64,000 nucleotides of DNA from an uncultured Lachnospiraceae bacterium (GTDB lineage: Bacteria > Bacillota > Clostridia > Lachnospirales > Lachnospiraceae): contig CANSTU010000003.1 in the NCBI GenBank assembly GCA_947650005.1, positions 27,049-91,048 of the forward strand, in the 5' to 3' direction. The position numbers and the translations under genes are program-made. Shown in pieces: positions 53,564 to 61,768 of the stretch; the first letter of the stretch is position 1; each line of letters starts with the position of its first letter. Below the pieces are notes generated by a model, which did no database searches, was not told the origin of the DNA, and worked only from the letters and a program-made list of their open reading frames with translations.

Positions 53564-54987
53564 ATATCCTTCGTTCCTTTCATAGGACGTTTTCTCCCTG
53601 TCACCGTGTCGAGAGACCTGGCCTGGGAATTTATATTGACGCTCCGATCCATCCAAATCCTCCCGCCGTCCGCCGAGAAGTGAATCTTCACCGTATCACA
53701 GAAGGCCATTCCCGGATATCTCCATTTTAAATATAATAGCTGTTTGTCCTTCCACCAGGCGAATGCCGCAACTTTTATCCGTTTCGGTTGATATTGATGA
53801 TGCAGGTAGTTCCCGGTCATGGATGTCATGGAATATCTCCATTCCCCTGTGCCGCATCGGACGCTGTGCAGTCCTCTCTGATCCCTCATCTTAAAAACCA
53901 CGCCATCCTCTTCCTGTTCTACCTCTATGCTGCGGATCCCATATGCGTTTTCCTCCATATCATAGCTCCCCTCCTGCCCTGCCTCCAATGGGATCCCCTG
54001 CGTAGGGACCCGCTCCATCGACAGCCGTTTTGCCCTCTTTTGCAGGTCTTCCCTGAACAGGTGAAAGCGCACGTTCTGATCCTCCAGGCCCAGGTCATGT
54101 ACGATATGGTTCCACAGATCTTCCCCTTCACAGGCGGCTGTCGCGGTGAGAGCCATATTTTTATCTGGAATAACAGCCAGCGTCTGGCCAAAGGCCCCTC
54201 CCGCCAGGAAACAGCCTCCTCGCGATTCCCAATGGTATGCATACCCCGAATTCTCACCTAGCGAAAATGGGATTCTCCCCATCGCAGTATCAATCCATGC
54301 TTTAGGCAGCAGTTGCTGTCCGTTCCACGAACCGCGCTGCAGATAAAACAGCCCCGCTTTATGGAGACTTAACGTACTTAGGGATAATCCATTGCCTCCC
54401 GGGTTAATCCCCTCCGGGCTGACATCCCAGGTATAATCGTCGATTCCCAATGGCTCAAAAAACCTCGTGCGAAGGTATTCCTCCGTCCTCATGCCAATTG
54501 CCCTCTGAAGGATGGCAGACAAAATATAACTGTTCCCGCTGGAATACTGATAATGGGTAAGGGGCTCATAAGCCATAGGCTCTCGGAAAAAGGCCTCCAG
54601 CCAGCTTGACTGCAGGGGCCTCCACTCATTCCCGCTGATCATCCTGCCATGTCCGTTCTGCATCCTGATCAGGCTTTCCACCGTCATTCTTTCATATCTG
54701 CGATCATAATCCGTCTGAAAATATTCCGGGAAAAAATCTACCACCGTATCGGACATTCTGATTTTTCCTTCATACATTGCAAATCCGATCGCAGTATTCG
54801 TAAAAATCTTTGTCAAGGAATGTATGATGTAAGGGGTATGGATATCATACGGTTTCCATTCACCGCAAAAGATGATTTTATCCCCCCTAGAAAGGATCAG
54901 ATTATGAATCTCTATGTGATCCCGTTCTATGTGATCCAACAAAGTATGGATGCTGTACTCTATCGCCTCCACCGTTACCCTCTCCAT
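53560..54987 (-). CDS. Beta-lactamase-fold serine hydrolase, translationally coupled to citD
   Basis: This 475-aa protein has a PF00144 domain with the SxxK motif at Ser57 (HSLTK) and the tyrosine motif in YQYSSGNSYILSAIL. A C-terminal extension of about 130 residues includes VFKMRDQRGLHSVRCGTGEW and resembles beta-barrel tails of this family. No signal peptide is evident. The ATG at 54987 has AGGA seven bases upstream, inside the arm of a hairpin. It starts the enzyme part of the operon and ends in ATGA with citD, so its activity is likely to belong to the same pathway. Confidence 0.85.
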   Translation of the reverse strand: MERVTVEAIEYSIHTLLDHIERDHIEIHNLILSRGDKIIFCGEWKPYDIHTPYIIHSLTKIFTNTAIGFAMYEGKIRMSDTVVDFFPEYFQTDYDRRYERMTVESLIRMQNGHGRMISGNEWRPLQSSWLEAFFREPMAYEPLTHYQYSSGNSYILSAILQRAIGMRTEEYLRTRFFEPLGIDDYTWDVSPEGINPGGNGLSLSTLSLHKAGLFYLQRGSWNGQQLLPKAWIDTAMGRIPFSLGENSGYAYHWESRGGCFLAGGAFGQTLAVIPDKNMALTATAACEGEDLWNHIVHDLGLEDQNVRFHLFREDLQKRAKRLSMERVPTQGIPLEAGQEGSYDMEENAYGIRSIEVEQEEDGVVFKMRDQRGLHSVRCGTGEWRYSMTSMTGNYLHHQYQPKRIKVAAFAWWKDKQLLYLKWRYPGMAFCDTVKIHFSADGGRIWMDRSVNINSQARSLDTVTGRKRPMKGTKDI

Positions 54988-55043
54988 AAAAACATCCTGC
55001 AGGACCGGAAGTCCGCCGATTGACAACGCGGCCCGCAGGATGT
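54988..55043 (-). terminator. Terminator-like hairpin that also covers the hydrolase ribosome site
   Basis: On the minus strand ACATCCTGCGGGCC pairs with GGTCCTGCAGGATGT (14 bp, one G-U) and is followed by TTTT and then the ATG at 54987. The 3' arm contains the AGGA used as Shine-Dalgarno. It may end most transcripts after the binding-protein gene, or switch hydrolase and citDEF expression. Confidence 0.7.
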
Positions 55044-55066
55044 CGTCCCTTTTTATTTTTGATGTG

Positions 55067-56764
55067 TTATCTGGTTAACGTATCATATAAAGACTGATAA
55101 TTCTCCAGATATCCTTCCACGTTCAGGGCCGCACACCGATCCAGATGGCCCTTCCACTTTGCCTCATCAATGCCAAGGGTCACGGATTCTGCAACAAAAT
55201 TCTGGATATAGGTGTCAATTTCCGTGAACATCTGGGTTCTTTCCGCCGCCGCTTCCAGCGTATCGTTTCCCAGAGGAAACCCTTCTTCATAGGCATGGCC
55301 GCCGTCAGGGCCGTAATCATTCATTCCGAATTTATTATATTCGATGGAAAAACCGACATACGCCCTCATTTGCTCCTCTTCCAACGTACACAGAACCGGA
55401 AGACGGTTCTGCCCCCCGGTGGTCAGGGATGCCTGTGAACGGTTCGCGTAAGGTTTATTCGTGAAATCGGACTGATTTGCCCGCTTTCCTTCTTCGTCAA
55501 AGACCCATCCTGCGCCTTCCGGCCCGAAACGGCCCACAAAACGATTCTCGGAAGAAGAGTTCATCCACTCGCACATCACCAGCAGCTCCTCCGGATGCTC
55601 ACAGGCGGTGGTTATGGTAAAGATATGGTTCGCTAGTTCACCGGCCGGGTCATTCTGCTGGATAACCGAACCATACTCGCTTTCGGGCGGAAGCAGGTAG
55701 GTAAATTCTTCTCCCACTTCATTACCGGTAACAGTCGTCATAAGACCTCCTGCATTGATAAATCCCAGCTGATCCGCATTTCCCTTGGCCGTCCTGTCCG
55801 TATATTCCTGTACCATCCCATCCTGATCCAGAAGCCCTTCGGAATACAGCTTGTTCAGATACTGAAGCATTTCATAAAAGCGTTCATCGGTAGGCACAAA
55901 GATGACCTGTCCGTCTTCTACCATGATATACTGCTGGGCGCGGTTGGCTCCGTCATTAATCAGGCCAAACATATTCATCCAGCTGTATAAACCATCGTTG
56001 TTGTCCAATCCAAAAAAGGAATACGGAATCTCATCATTCGGATCCCCGTTTCCGTTGGCATCCTGTTCCTTGAATGCTTTCAGCACCTCATAGAGCTCAT
56101 CCGTGGTCGTCGGGACAGACATGCCGACCCTTTCCAGCCATTTGGTATTAATCGACCAAAAAAAGCGCGGATATACGCCATTTATCCGTACCTGTGGCAG
56201 TGAATACAGTCGGCCATTAATCGCCTCCGAGCCTGCCACCGCCGGTTCCTGACGATACATGAAATCATACATCCAGGGCGCGTATTCCGGAAGCAGATCC
56301 GTAATATCCATACATTGATCCGTGAAGTTGGCAATATTATTGATCGGCCCGCAGATAACGTCCGGCAGATCCCCGGAAGCGAATAGGACGGAAAGCCGTT
56401 CATCCCAGCTTTGTGAGGAAACCTCCTCCACCTCAATCTTAATCCCCGTCGCTTCCAGGGCCTGCATCAGGATTTCCTTATCCTCGATGGTCCCCACATC
56501 ATTTACATCTTTTTCCCACAATATTTTGTAAGTATAGGAGCCGTCTGAAATAGGAAGGATAAACTCTCCGTTTTCATCGTAATACTGATTGGCGGCTCCG
56601 GAGACCTCCGCAGCGTCCGTTTCTGTGGCAGCTTCTTTTGCTGCGGTTTCCTCCGATACCACTTCCGTACTGGACGGGGACGAGCCGCAGGCACATGTCC
56701 CGACCACCAGAACCGCTGTCATTGCCAGTCCGGTCATCCGTTTTAAAAGTTGTTGATAACGCAT
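55067..56764 (-). CDS. Extracellular solute-binding lipoprotein (LplA/YtcQ-like)
   Basis: This 565-aa lipoprotein has a signal peptide (MTGLAMTAVLVVGTCAC) with the probable lipidated Cys before GSSPSS. A Thr/Glu-rich linker and a family-1-type binding fold (FASGDLPDVICGPINNIANF, KEQDANGNGDPNDEIPYSFF) follow, as in LplA-type proteins serving complex saccharides. GGAGGG is five to six bases before the ATG at 56764. It is the third gene of the LplB-LplC-binding-protein unit. Confidence 0.9.
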   Translation of the reverse strand: MRYQQLLKRMTGLAMTAVLVVGTCACGSSPSSTEVVSEETAAKEAATETDAAEVSGAANQYYDENGEFILPISDGSYTYKILWEKDVNDVGTIEDKEILMQALEATGIKIEVEEVSSQSWDERLSVLFASGDLPDVICGPINNIANFTDQCMDITDLLPEYAPWMYDFMYRQEPAVAGSEAINGRLYSLPQVRINGVYPRFFWSINTKWLERVGMSVPTTTDELYEVLKAFKEQDANGNGDPNDEIPYSFFGLDNNDGLYSWMNMFGLINDGANRAQQYIMVEDGQVIFVPTDERFYEMLQYLNKLYSEGLLDQDGMVQEYTDRTAKGNADQLGFINAGGLMTTVTGNEVGEEFTYLLPPESEYGSVIQQNDPAGELANHIFTITTACEHPEELLVMCEWMNSSSENRFVGRFGPEGAGWVFDEEGKRANQSDFTNKPYANRSQASLTTGGQNRLPVLCTLEEEQMRAYVGFSIEYNKFGMNDYGPDGGHAYEEGFPLGNDTLEAAAERTQMFTEIDTYIQNFVAESVTLGIDEAKWKGHLDRCAALNVEGYLENYQSLYDTLTR

Positions 56765-56838
56765 CTTTCCCTCCTTAACCGGGAGTCCGTTTTTGATCCG
56801 CACCCCCATCCTTGTATGAAATTATGTATATTTATCTG

Positions 56839-56881
56839 AAGATAACAGAAATGAAGGATCGGCCATTCATTCCGTTATCTT
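56839..56881 (-). promoter_or_regulatory. Intercistronic hairpin between permease and binding-protein genes
   Basis: On the minus strand AAGATAACGGAATGAA and TTCATTTCTGTTATCTT pair almost completely around GGCCGATCC. It lies in the 138-bp gap between the LplC-type stop and the binding-protein start and may stabilise the downstream message. Confidence 0.6.
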
Positions 56882-56902
56882 ACATTCCCGAAAAACCAAA
56901 GA

Positions 56903-57784
56903 TTATCCCTTGATGGATCCGATCAGCACTCCCTTTTCAAAATATTTTTGAATAAAAGGGTACGCGCAGATGATTGGAACCGTAGCAACCACAATTACCC
57001 CATACTTAATCATCTGAGAAATTTCCATCAAATATTTTACCGCATCCGCATCCATCTCATCCGTAGTGGTAAGATTCTGGCCCTGGATGAGAATATCCCT
57101 CAGAACCAGCTGTAACGGCTGTAATTTACTGTTAGTGGTATAAATCAGGGCATTAAAGTATGAGTTCCATTGCCAAACGGCTATATACAGAATCATGACG
57201 GCTAAAATCGTCTTTGACAGTGGGATTACAACGGAGAAGAAGAATTTTACGTTTCCACATCCGTCGAGTCGGGCCGCTTCCAACAATTCGTCCGGGACAT
57301 TTCCCATAAAAAAAGTGCGGGCAACGATGATATTGGACACGGTAATGCAATTGAGAATGATCAGGATCCACGGTGTATTCAGTAAGTGGATCTTACTCAC
57401 GACTAAGTAGGTAGGAATCAGCCCTCCCTGGAAAAACATGAGGAAAGTGAGAAACTTCATGACAGCATTCCTTCCCAGCAGATCCTTTCTGGAAAGCGCA
57501 TATGCGGAAGGAATCGTCAAAGCCATGCCGAATATCACCGACCCGATGGTATAGAAAATGGTATTGCGATAACCCATCCATAATCTCTTTTCCTTCATGA
57601 TATACTGATATGCGGAAAGCGTAATATCCTTTGGCAACAACACCACATTCCCAGCGGCCACCTGTTCAGGCGCACTGACAGAAGCGATGAGCACAAAATA
57701 AATCGGATATGCGCAAATCACCAGCACAAACACGGAAATCAATATAAAAAACAACTCCAGAATACGATCCGCTTTTTTATTCAT
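56903..57784 (-). CDS. ABC transporter permease, LplC/YtcP type
   Basis: This 293-aa permease has six helices (LFFILISVFVLVICAYPIYF first) and the EAA loop EAARLDGCGNVKFFFSVVIP. It ends YFEKGVLIGSIKG, the standard end of this group. Its ATG follows GGGGAG behind a tandem hairpin-SD module. It pairs with the LplB-type gene upstream; the ATPase must be encoded elsewhere. Confidence 0.93.
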   Translation of the reverse strand: MNKKADRILELFFILISVFVLVICAYPIYFVLIASVSAPEQVAAGNVVLLPKDITLSAYQYIMKEKRLWMGYRNTIFYTIGSVIFGMALTIPSAYALSRKDLLGRNAVMKFLTFLMFFQGGLIPTYLVVSKIHLLNTPWILIILNCITVSNIIVARTFFMGNVPDELLEAARLDGCGNVKFFFSVVIPLSKTILAVMILYIAVWQWNSYFNALIYTTNSKLQPLQLVLRDILIQGQNLTTTDEMDADAVKYLMEISQMIKYGVIVVATVPIICAYPFIQKYFEKGVLIGSIKG

Positions 57785-57888
57785 TTTGCTCCCCTCTGCC
57801 CGCTTTAGCGGGCGCTTATATCAGGGAGGTTGAAAGCGCCTTTCTTTCAACCTTGCTCCCCTCTGCCCGCTTCAGCGGGCACTCACAT
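57785..57888 (-). repeat. Tandem hairpin-SD module between the two permease genes
   Basis: This is the clearest tandem copy. On the minus strand stem GCCCGC-TGAA-GCGGGC (plus 57865-57880) with AGAGGGGAGCAA is followed by stem A GGTTGAAAG/CTTTCAACC (57828-57852) and CTCCCTGATATAAGC. Stem GCCCGC-TAAA-GCGGGC (57798-57813) and AGAGGGGAGCAAA then lead into the start codon. It fills the gap between the LplB-type stop and the LplC-type start. Confidence 0.85.
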
Positions 57889-57893
57889 CATAT

Positions 57894-58826
57894 CTACCAC
57901 AAGGAAGAATCCGTCGTCTTACGCGCCACTTTGTTCGCCGCGATTAGGATCAGGCAGTTTATCACATTATTGAATAATCCGATTGCCGCCGCATAGCTAT
58001 ACTGGGTGCTCAGCAAACCCATCTTATATACATAGGTACTGATGATTTCCGACACGCCCAAGTTCGTGGCATTCTGCATCAGGAAAGCCTTTTCAAAGCC
58101 CACATTCAATAAATTTCCTGATTCCATGATCAACAGAATGATCAGCATGGGGACGACGCTCGGCATGTCCACATGGATAATCCGCTGGAGCTTATTGGCC
58201 CCATCCATGATTGCCGCCTCATGCAATTCTTCGCTTACCCCGGTCAGCCCGGCAATAAAAATGATTGCGTTATATCCCAGATGGGACCAGACCCGCGTCC
58301 ATGCATACAGGTGTGGAAAATAACCTGGATCTCCCATGAAATCGACGGATATGCCGAGAAGAACATTGACAATACCGCTGCCGGGCAGAAGGAACACCTT
58401 TAACATACCCACAAGGACCACCATGGAAATAAAATGGGGCATGTAAGAAACCGTCTGAAGTAGCCTTGCGAACCGCTTAAATGGAAGATACTTTAGAACA
58501 ACGGCCAAAAGCAACGCCAGCGGAAGCGTGATTGCCAGACAATACAAGCTCAAAATTAGAGTATTCTTTAACAGGCTCCAAAAGGAATAGGAAGTAATGA
58601 ATTTCTCTATGTATTTTATGCCCGCCCATGGGCTTCCTGTTATTCCTTTGGACGGCTTGAAATCACGAAATGCGATCTGTAAACCATAGATCGGAGCCAC
58701 ATTAAAAACAATAAAATAAAGTACTGTGGGAGCAAGAAACAGATATAACCCCCTGTTTTTCCAAATTTGGGGCCACAGCCCTTTCTTCAACCGGACATTG
58801 CCCCCATCTTGCACCTTTTTTCCCAT
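57894..58826 (-). CDS. ABC transporter permease, LplB/YteP type
   Basis: This 310-aa permease has six helices (LYLFLAPTVLYFIVFNVAPI onwards), the block YGLQIAFRDFKPSKGITGSP and an EAA-type loop HEAAIMDGANKLQRIIHVDMP. The ATG at 58826 has GGAGG seven bases upstream. It is the first gene of the transporter-hydrolase-citDEF series and follows the terminator of the two-component genes. Confidence 0.92.
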   Translation of the reverse strand: MGKKVQDGGNVRLKKGLWPQIWKNRGLYLFLAPTVLYFIVFNVAPIYGLQIAFRDFKPSKGITGSPWAGIKYIEKFITSYSFWSLLKNTLILSLYCLAITLPLALLLAVVLKYLPFKRFARLLQTVSYMPHFISMVVLVGMLKVFLLPGSGIVNVLLGISVDFMGDPGYFPHLYAWTRVWSHLGYNAIIFIAGLTGVSEELHEAAIMDGANKLQRIIHVDMPSVVPMLIILLIMESGNLLNVGFEKAFLMQNATNLGVSEIISTYVYKMGLLSTQYSYAAAIGLFNNVINCLILIAANKVARKTTDSSLW

Positions 58827-58866
58827 ATCCCATCCTCCCAAATCTTCTTCTGCTAGGAATAATTAT

Positions 58867-58906
58867 AAAAAAACCGCAGTTATTCCGTTATGGAAATAAC
58901 TACGGT
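58867..58906 (-). terminator. Intrinsic terminator of the YesN-YesM type operon
   Basis: On the minus strand ACCGTAGTTATT and AATAACTGCGGT pair (one G-U) and are followed by TTTTTTT. It separates the regulator genes from the transporter genes they probably control. Confidence 0.85.
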
Positions 58907-58931
58907 CTTTCCTGTACTTTTCTACTGTACT

Positions 58932-60659
58932 TTACTTTCCGATTTCCCCCTTTGCCCGCGGGAGCCGGATTTTGACGTCCGTCCCTTTCCCATATACGCT
59001 GTCAATGGTGACTCCGTAGGAGGTCCCATACAGATTTCTGATCCGCAGACAGGAATTGGCGATTCCTATGCGCTTTAGCTTCAGGCTATTTCTTTGCAGT
59101 TCTTCTTCATTATTCAGAACCTTATGCAACTCTTCCAGCCTCCCGGGCGCGATTCCGCATCCGTCGTCATGTATCACGATTTCTACCTCATCGTACAAAG
59201 TTGGCAGGCAACGGACTTCTATATGCCCTTCCTCCCTTCCCTTCATCCCATGTTGAACTGCATTTTCAACCAAGGGCTGGATCAGCATTTTGGGAACAGA
59301 CATATGCAGCATTTCTTCTGGCGTTTCTATCGTCCCCTTATATTTTCCGTCAAACCTTACTTCAATAATATGGAAATAGTGCCGGATCATTTCCAATTCT
59401 TGGTTCAACGTTACGAATTCCGGGGCACGCAGGGAATAGTGAAATATAACGCTCATATCTACGGCAATATCCGCAATAACCGGCACATCATAGGCCACTG
59501 CGATCCCGCAGATACACTGGAGCGTATTGAGCACGAAATGGGGATTAATCTGATTTTCCAATATCCTGAATTCATTTTCCTTTGCTTCGATTTCCTTCTC
59601 ATATAACTGCTGCTGTGTATACAGCATTTTATAGGATATCTCCGTTTGGTGATCCAGCATGTCGTTGACCGCCTTAGCAATATGTCCGATCTCATCGTCC
59701 CGGTCCATGGTAATACGTTTTTTTAACCCACCGGATATCACGTGCTCAATCTGGCCATCTAAGTCGGATATCGGTCTTACAATGCCGGTATTATAGATTT
59801 GAAGCAAAGCATATAACAATAAAAATGCCATAAAGATCATCAGGAAGACCATATAACGGAACTCAATATATCTGTTCCGGATCGCTTCATAGTTCAGTAT
59901 ATATCCGATCCCCCATCCCGTTCCCCGAATATTCTGCATATCCATGTCCGGTATTTTTTCATTCCCCTCCTCCGGCCTTTTGTTTTTCTGCAAAACATCT
60001 ATGATTTTTCCACCTTGATCTACAAGACAGATGGTGCCAATGGAATCTTCCCCTTCACGATCCAAGATTGCTCCCACCTGTTTTTTATCCACGATCACCA
60101 CTAGGCAGCCTACTTGCTGCCGCCAGAAGGAATTAATACGTGTCAGATAATACACAGGCTGGATATATGCGATATAAGAATCCCTCCCATCCTCATCATA
60201 AATGATCTGAAAGGCCGATTCCTGAACCCTGGTTTCATATTCCATCCTGTGAAACCGAAGGACCTGGTGAAGAATATCGTCGTCTTTGTAGTGGAAAAAA
60301 ATCCTTCCGTCCGACCGGTACAGTGCAACATCCTGTATATAATTATTCCCCTTCACCAAAGAGTCTATGGTCTGTATAAAGTATTTGTGGTTCTTATACA
60401 ATTCATAATCATTCGAAGGGATTAAGTAGTTTTCAATCGATGAGCCTATGGATAAATAATAAGCTGCTGTCCGGATTTCGTTAAATGATTTCTCTATTGC
60501 CTCCGTTATCTGGGAAACGGAGGCCGAAGCATGTTCCATATTCTGTTGTGTGATACTCCGCGACAGATGGATAAACGTTCCAAATTGAAAGATCACCATC
60601 AACAGGCCTATGAAAATGGATACCCTCAGGAATTTGTAATATATGGTCTTCTTTTTCAT
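58932..60659 (-). CDS. YesM-type sensor histidine kinase
   Basis: This 575-aa membrane kinase has two helices flanking a large extracellular sensor domain (first helix FLRVSIFIGLLMVIFQFGTF; second MVFLMIFMAFLLLYALLQIY), a HAMP domain and a His_kinase domain with the phospho-His at about residue 374 in ENQINPHFVLNTLQC. An HATPase domain with IQPLVENAVQHGMKG follows. The track start is 63 codons too early; the ATG at 60659 has GAGG five bases upstream. It lies 7 bp after the response-regulator gene. Such pairs usually sense a sugar or peptide and activate the adjacent transporter. Confidence 0.93.
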   Translation of the reverse strand: MKKKTIYYKFLRVSIFIGLLMVIFQFGTFIHLSRSITQQNMEHASASVSQITEAIEKSFNEIRTAAYYLSIGSSIENYLIPSNDYELYKNHKYFIQTIDSLVKGNNYIQDVALYRSDGRIFFHYKDDDILHQVLRFHRMEYETRVQESAFQIIYDEDGRDSYIAYIQPVYYLTRINSFWRQQVGCLVVIVDKKQVGAILDREGEDSIGTICLVDQGGKIIDVLQKNKRPEEGNEKIPDMDMQNIRGTGWGIGYILNYEAIRNRYIEFRYMVFLMIFMAFLLLYALLQIYNTGIVRPISDLDGQIEHVISGGLKKRITMDRDDEIGHIAKAVNDMLDHQTEISYKMLYTQQQLYEKEIEAKENEFRILENQINPHFVLNTLQCICGIAVAYDVPVIADIAVDMSVIFHYSLRAPEFVTLNQELEMIRHYFHIIEVRFDGKYKGTIETPEEMLHMSVPKMLIQPLVENAVQHGMKGREEGHIEVRCLPTLYDEVEIVIHDDGCGIAPGRLEELHKVLNNEEELQRNSLKLKRIGIANSCLRIRNLYGTSYGVTIDSVYGKGTDVKIRLPRAKGEIGK

Positions 60660-60666
60660 CGGAACC

Positions 60667-61464
60667 TCACGGTTCATTTTTACAGGATTGGCAGCCGTCC
60701 AACGGATCAGTCCCATTACGGAACCGGACCGGAGAAACCCCATAATACTTTTTAAACACCTTATAAAAATAGGTCTCATCCTCATATCCCACCTTCCATG
60801 CAATCTCACCGGTGGAAAACAGGGTCGTCCGTACCAGCTCGGCCGCATGCTCCATCCGCAGCTTCGTCAGATATTGGGAAAAGGTCATTCCCACATTCTT
60901 TACAAAAAGGCTGCTGCAGTAATTGGGTGAAAAAGCGTACGCATTTGCAAGATCCCTGATTAAAAGCTTCTCCATATAATGATTTTTAATATACACCAAA
61001 AGGTTCTGAAATGCCATCTCCTCATCCGTCTTTTCTCCCGCAATGCACTCCTGTTCTCGAAAACCTCCTTGGCAGGTTCCCTTTTCCTTCTCTTGCAGTT
61101 TTGCCGCGAGCTGTTTCAACAGATTTTCCGCTGCATCCCGGCCAATGGGTTTCACACAGTAATCGAATACGCCATATCGGAATGCCTCTTTCGCATAATG
61201 AAATTCCTGATAGGCGCTTACAATCACCGCTTCCCCTACGTATCCGTCTTCCCGTAAATGCCGGAGCAGTTCCAGGCCAGAGCAGTTCGGAAGCTGGATA
61301 TCCGTGATGAGCACATCAGGATGTGTCTTTTGGATTACATTGACGGCCATGACTGCTGAGGATGCCGTTCCGGCAACCTCAAACCACAGATCAGTTCTTG
61401 AAAATATTTTTTTCAGGTAAACCAATGCCCAGCTCTCATCATCCACCAAAACGATCTTATACAT
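60667..61464 (-). CDS. YesN-type AraC-family response regulator
   Basis: This 265-aa activator has an N-terminal receiver (MYKIVLVDDES, phospho-acceptor Asp55 in VLITDIQLP, Lys in YCVKPIG). A C-terminal AraC double helix-turn-helix (FSQYLTKLRMEHAAELVRTT, IAWKVGYEDETYFYKVFKKY) follows. It is shorter than typical YesN (about 500 aa) because the middle region is missing. The ATG at 61464 has GGGGG six bases upstream. It and the kinase should switch on the transporter-hydrolase-citDEF operon just downstream. Confidence 0.92.
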   Translation of the reverse strand: MYKIVLVDDESWALVYLKKIFSRTDLWFEVAGTASSAVMAVNVIQKTHPDVLITDIQLPNCSGLELLRHLREDGYVGEAVIVSAYQEFHYAKEAFRYGVFDYCVKPIGRDAAENLLKQLAAKLQEKEKGTCQGGFREQECIAGEKTDEEMAFQNLLVYIKNHYMEKLLIRDLANAYAFSPNYCSSLFVKNVGMTFSQYLTKLRMEHAAELVRTTLFSTGEIAWKVGYEDETYFYKVFKKYYGVSPVRFRNGTDPLDGCQSCKNEP

Positions 61465-61659
61465 AACCATCCCCCTGCATGTCATAGGCATCCTATAGAA
61501 TATCTTAGGCCCACGCTTTTCCCTTACATTGCCAATCCATTATCTCATGCTTTTTTGCAGCCCATATATTATCTTTTATTTATAACCATATAGGAAAAAT
61601 TTAACGCTTCCCAACACATTGCTACTTTCATTAAAATAACTTATAATAAAAAATCATAA

Positions 61660-61710
61660 TTCTAAAGTTATCACAAAGAAATGCAAGCACTTTTTGTGAT
61701 AACTTTAGAA
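61660..61710. promoter_or_regulatory. Perfect 18-bp-arm palindrome between response-regulator and LysR genes
   Basis: TTCTAAAGTTATCACAAA (61660-61677) is exactly repeated in inverted form at 61693-61710 around a 15-nt spacer. It lies 59 bp upstream of the LysR start and about 200 bp from the divergent regulator gene. LysR proteins often bind dyads near their own promoter, so an operator is the leading idea. A terminator is less likely, as no long U-tract follows. The rest of the gap is A+T-rich. Confidence 0.65.
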
Positions 61711-61768
61711 CTATGGCAATAGGTTGTCTTTTATTCTGCATTGAACCAATTCCGGGGAGGGTAAACCT

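Noticed and set aside
49717-54987. The two beta-lactamase-fold genes as antibiotic resistance
   Set aside because: Neither has a signal peptide, both lie in a catabolic-type operon with citDEF homologues, and PF00144 includes many esterases and peptidases.
57785-57888. Repeated stems as a CRISPR array
   Set aside because: The repeats are palindromes with varying sequence and conserved, not unique, spacers, and they sit at start codons. No cas gene is present.
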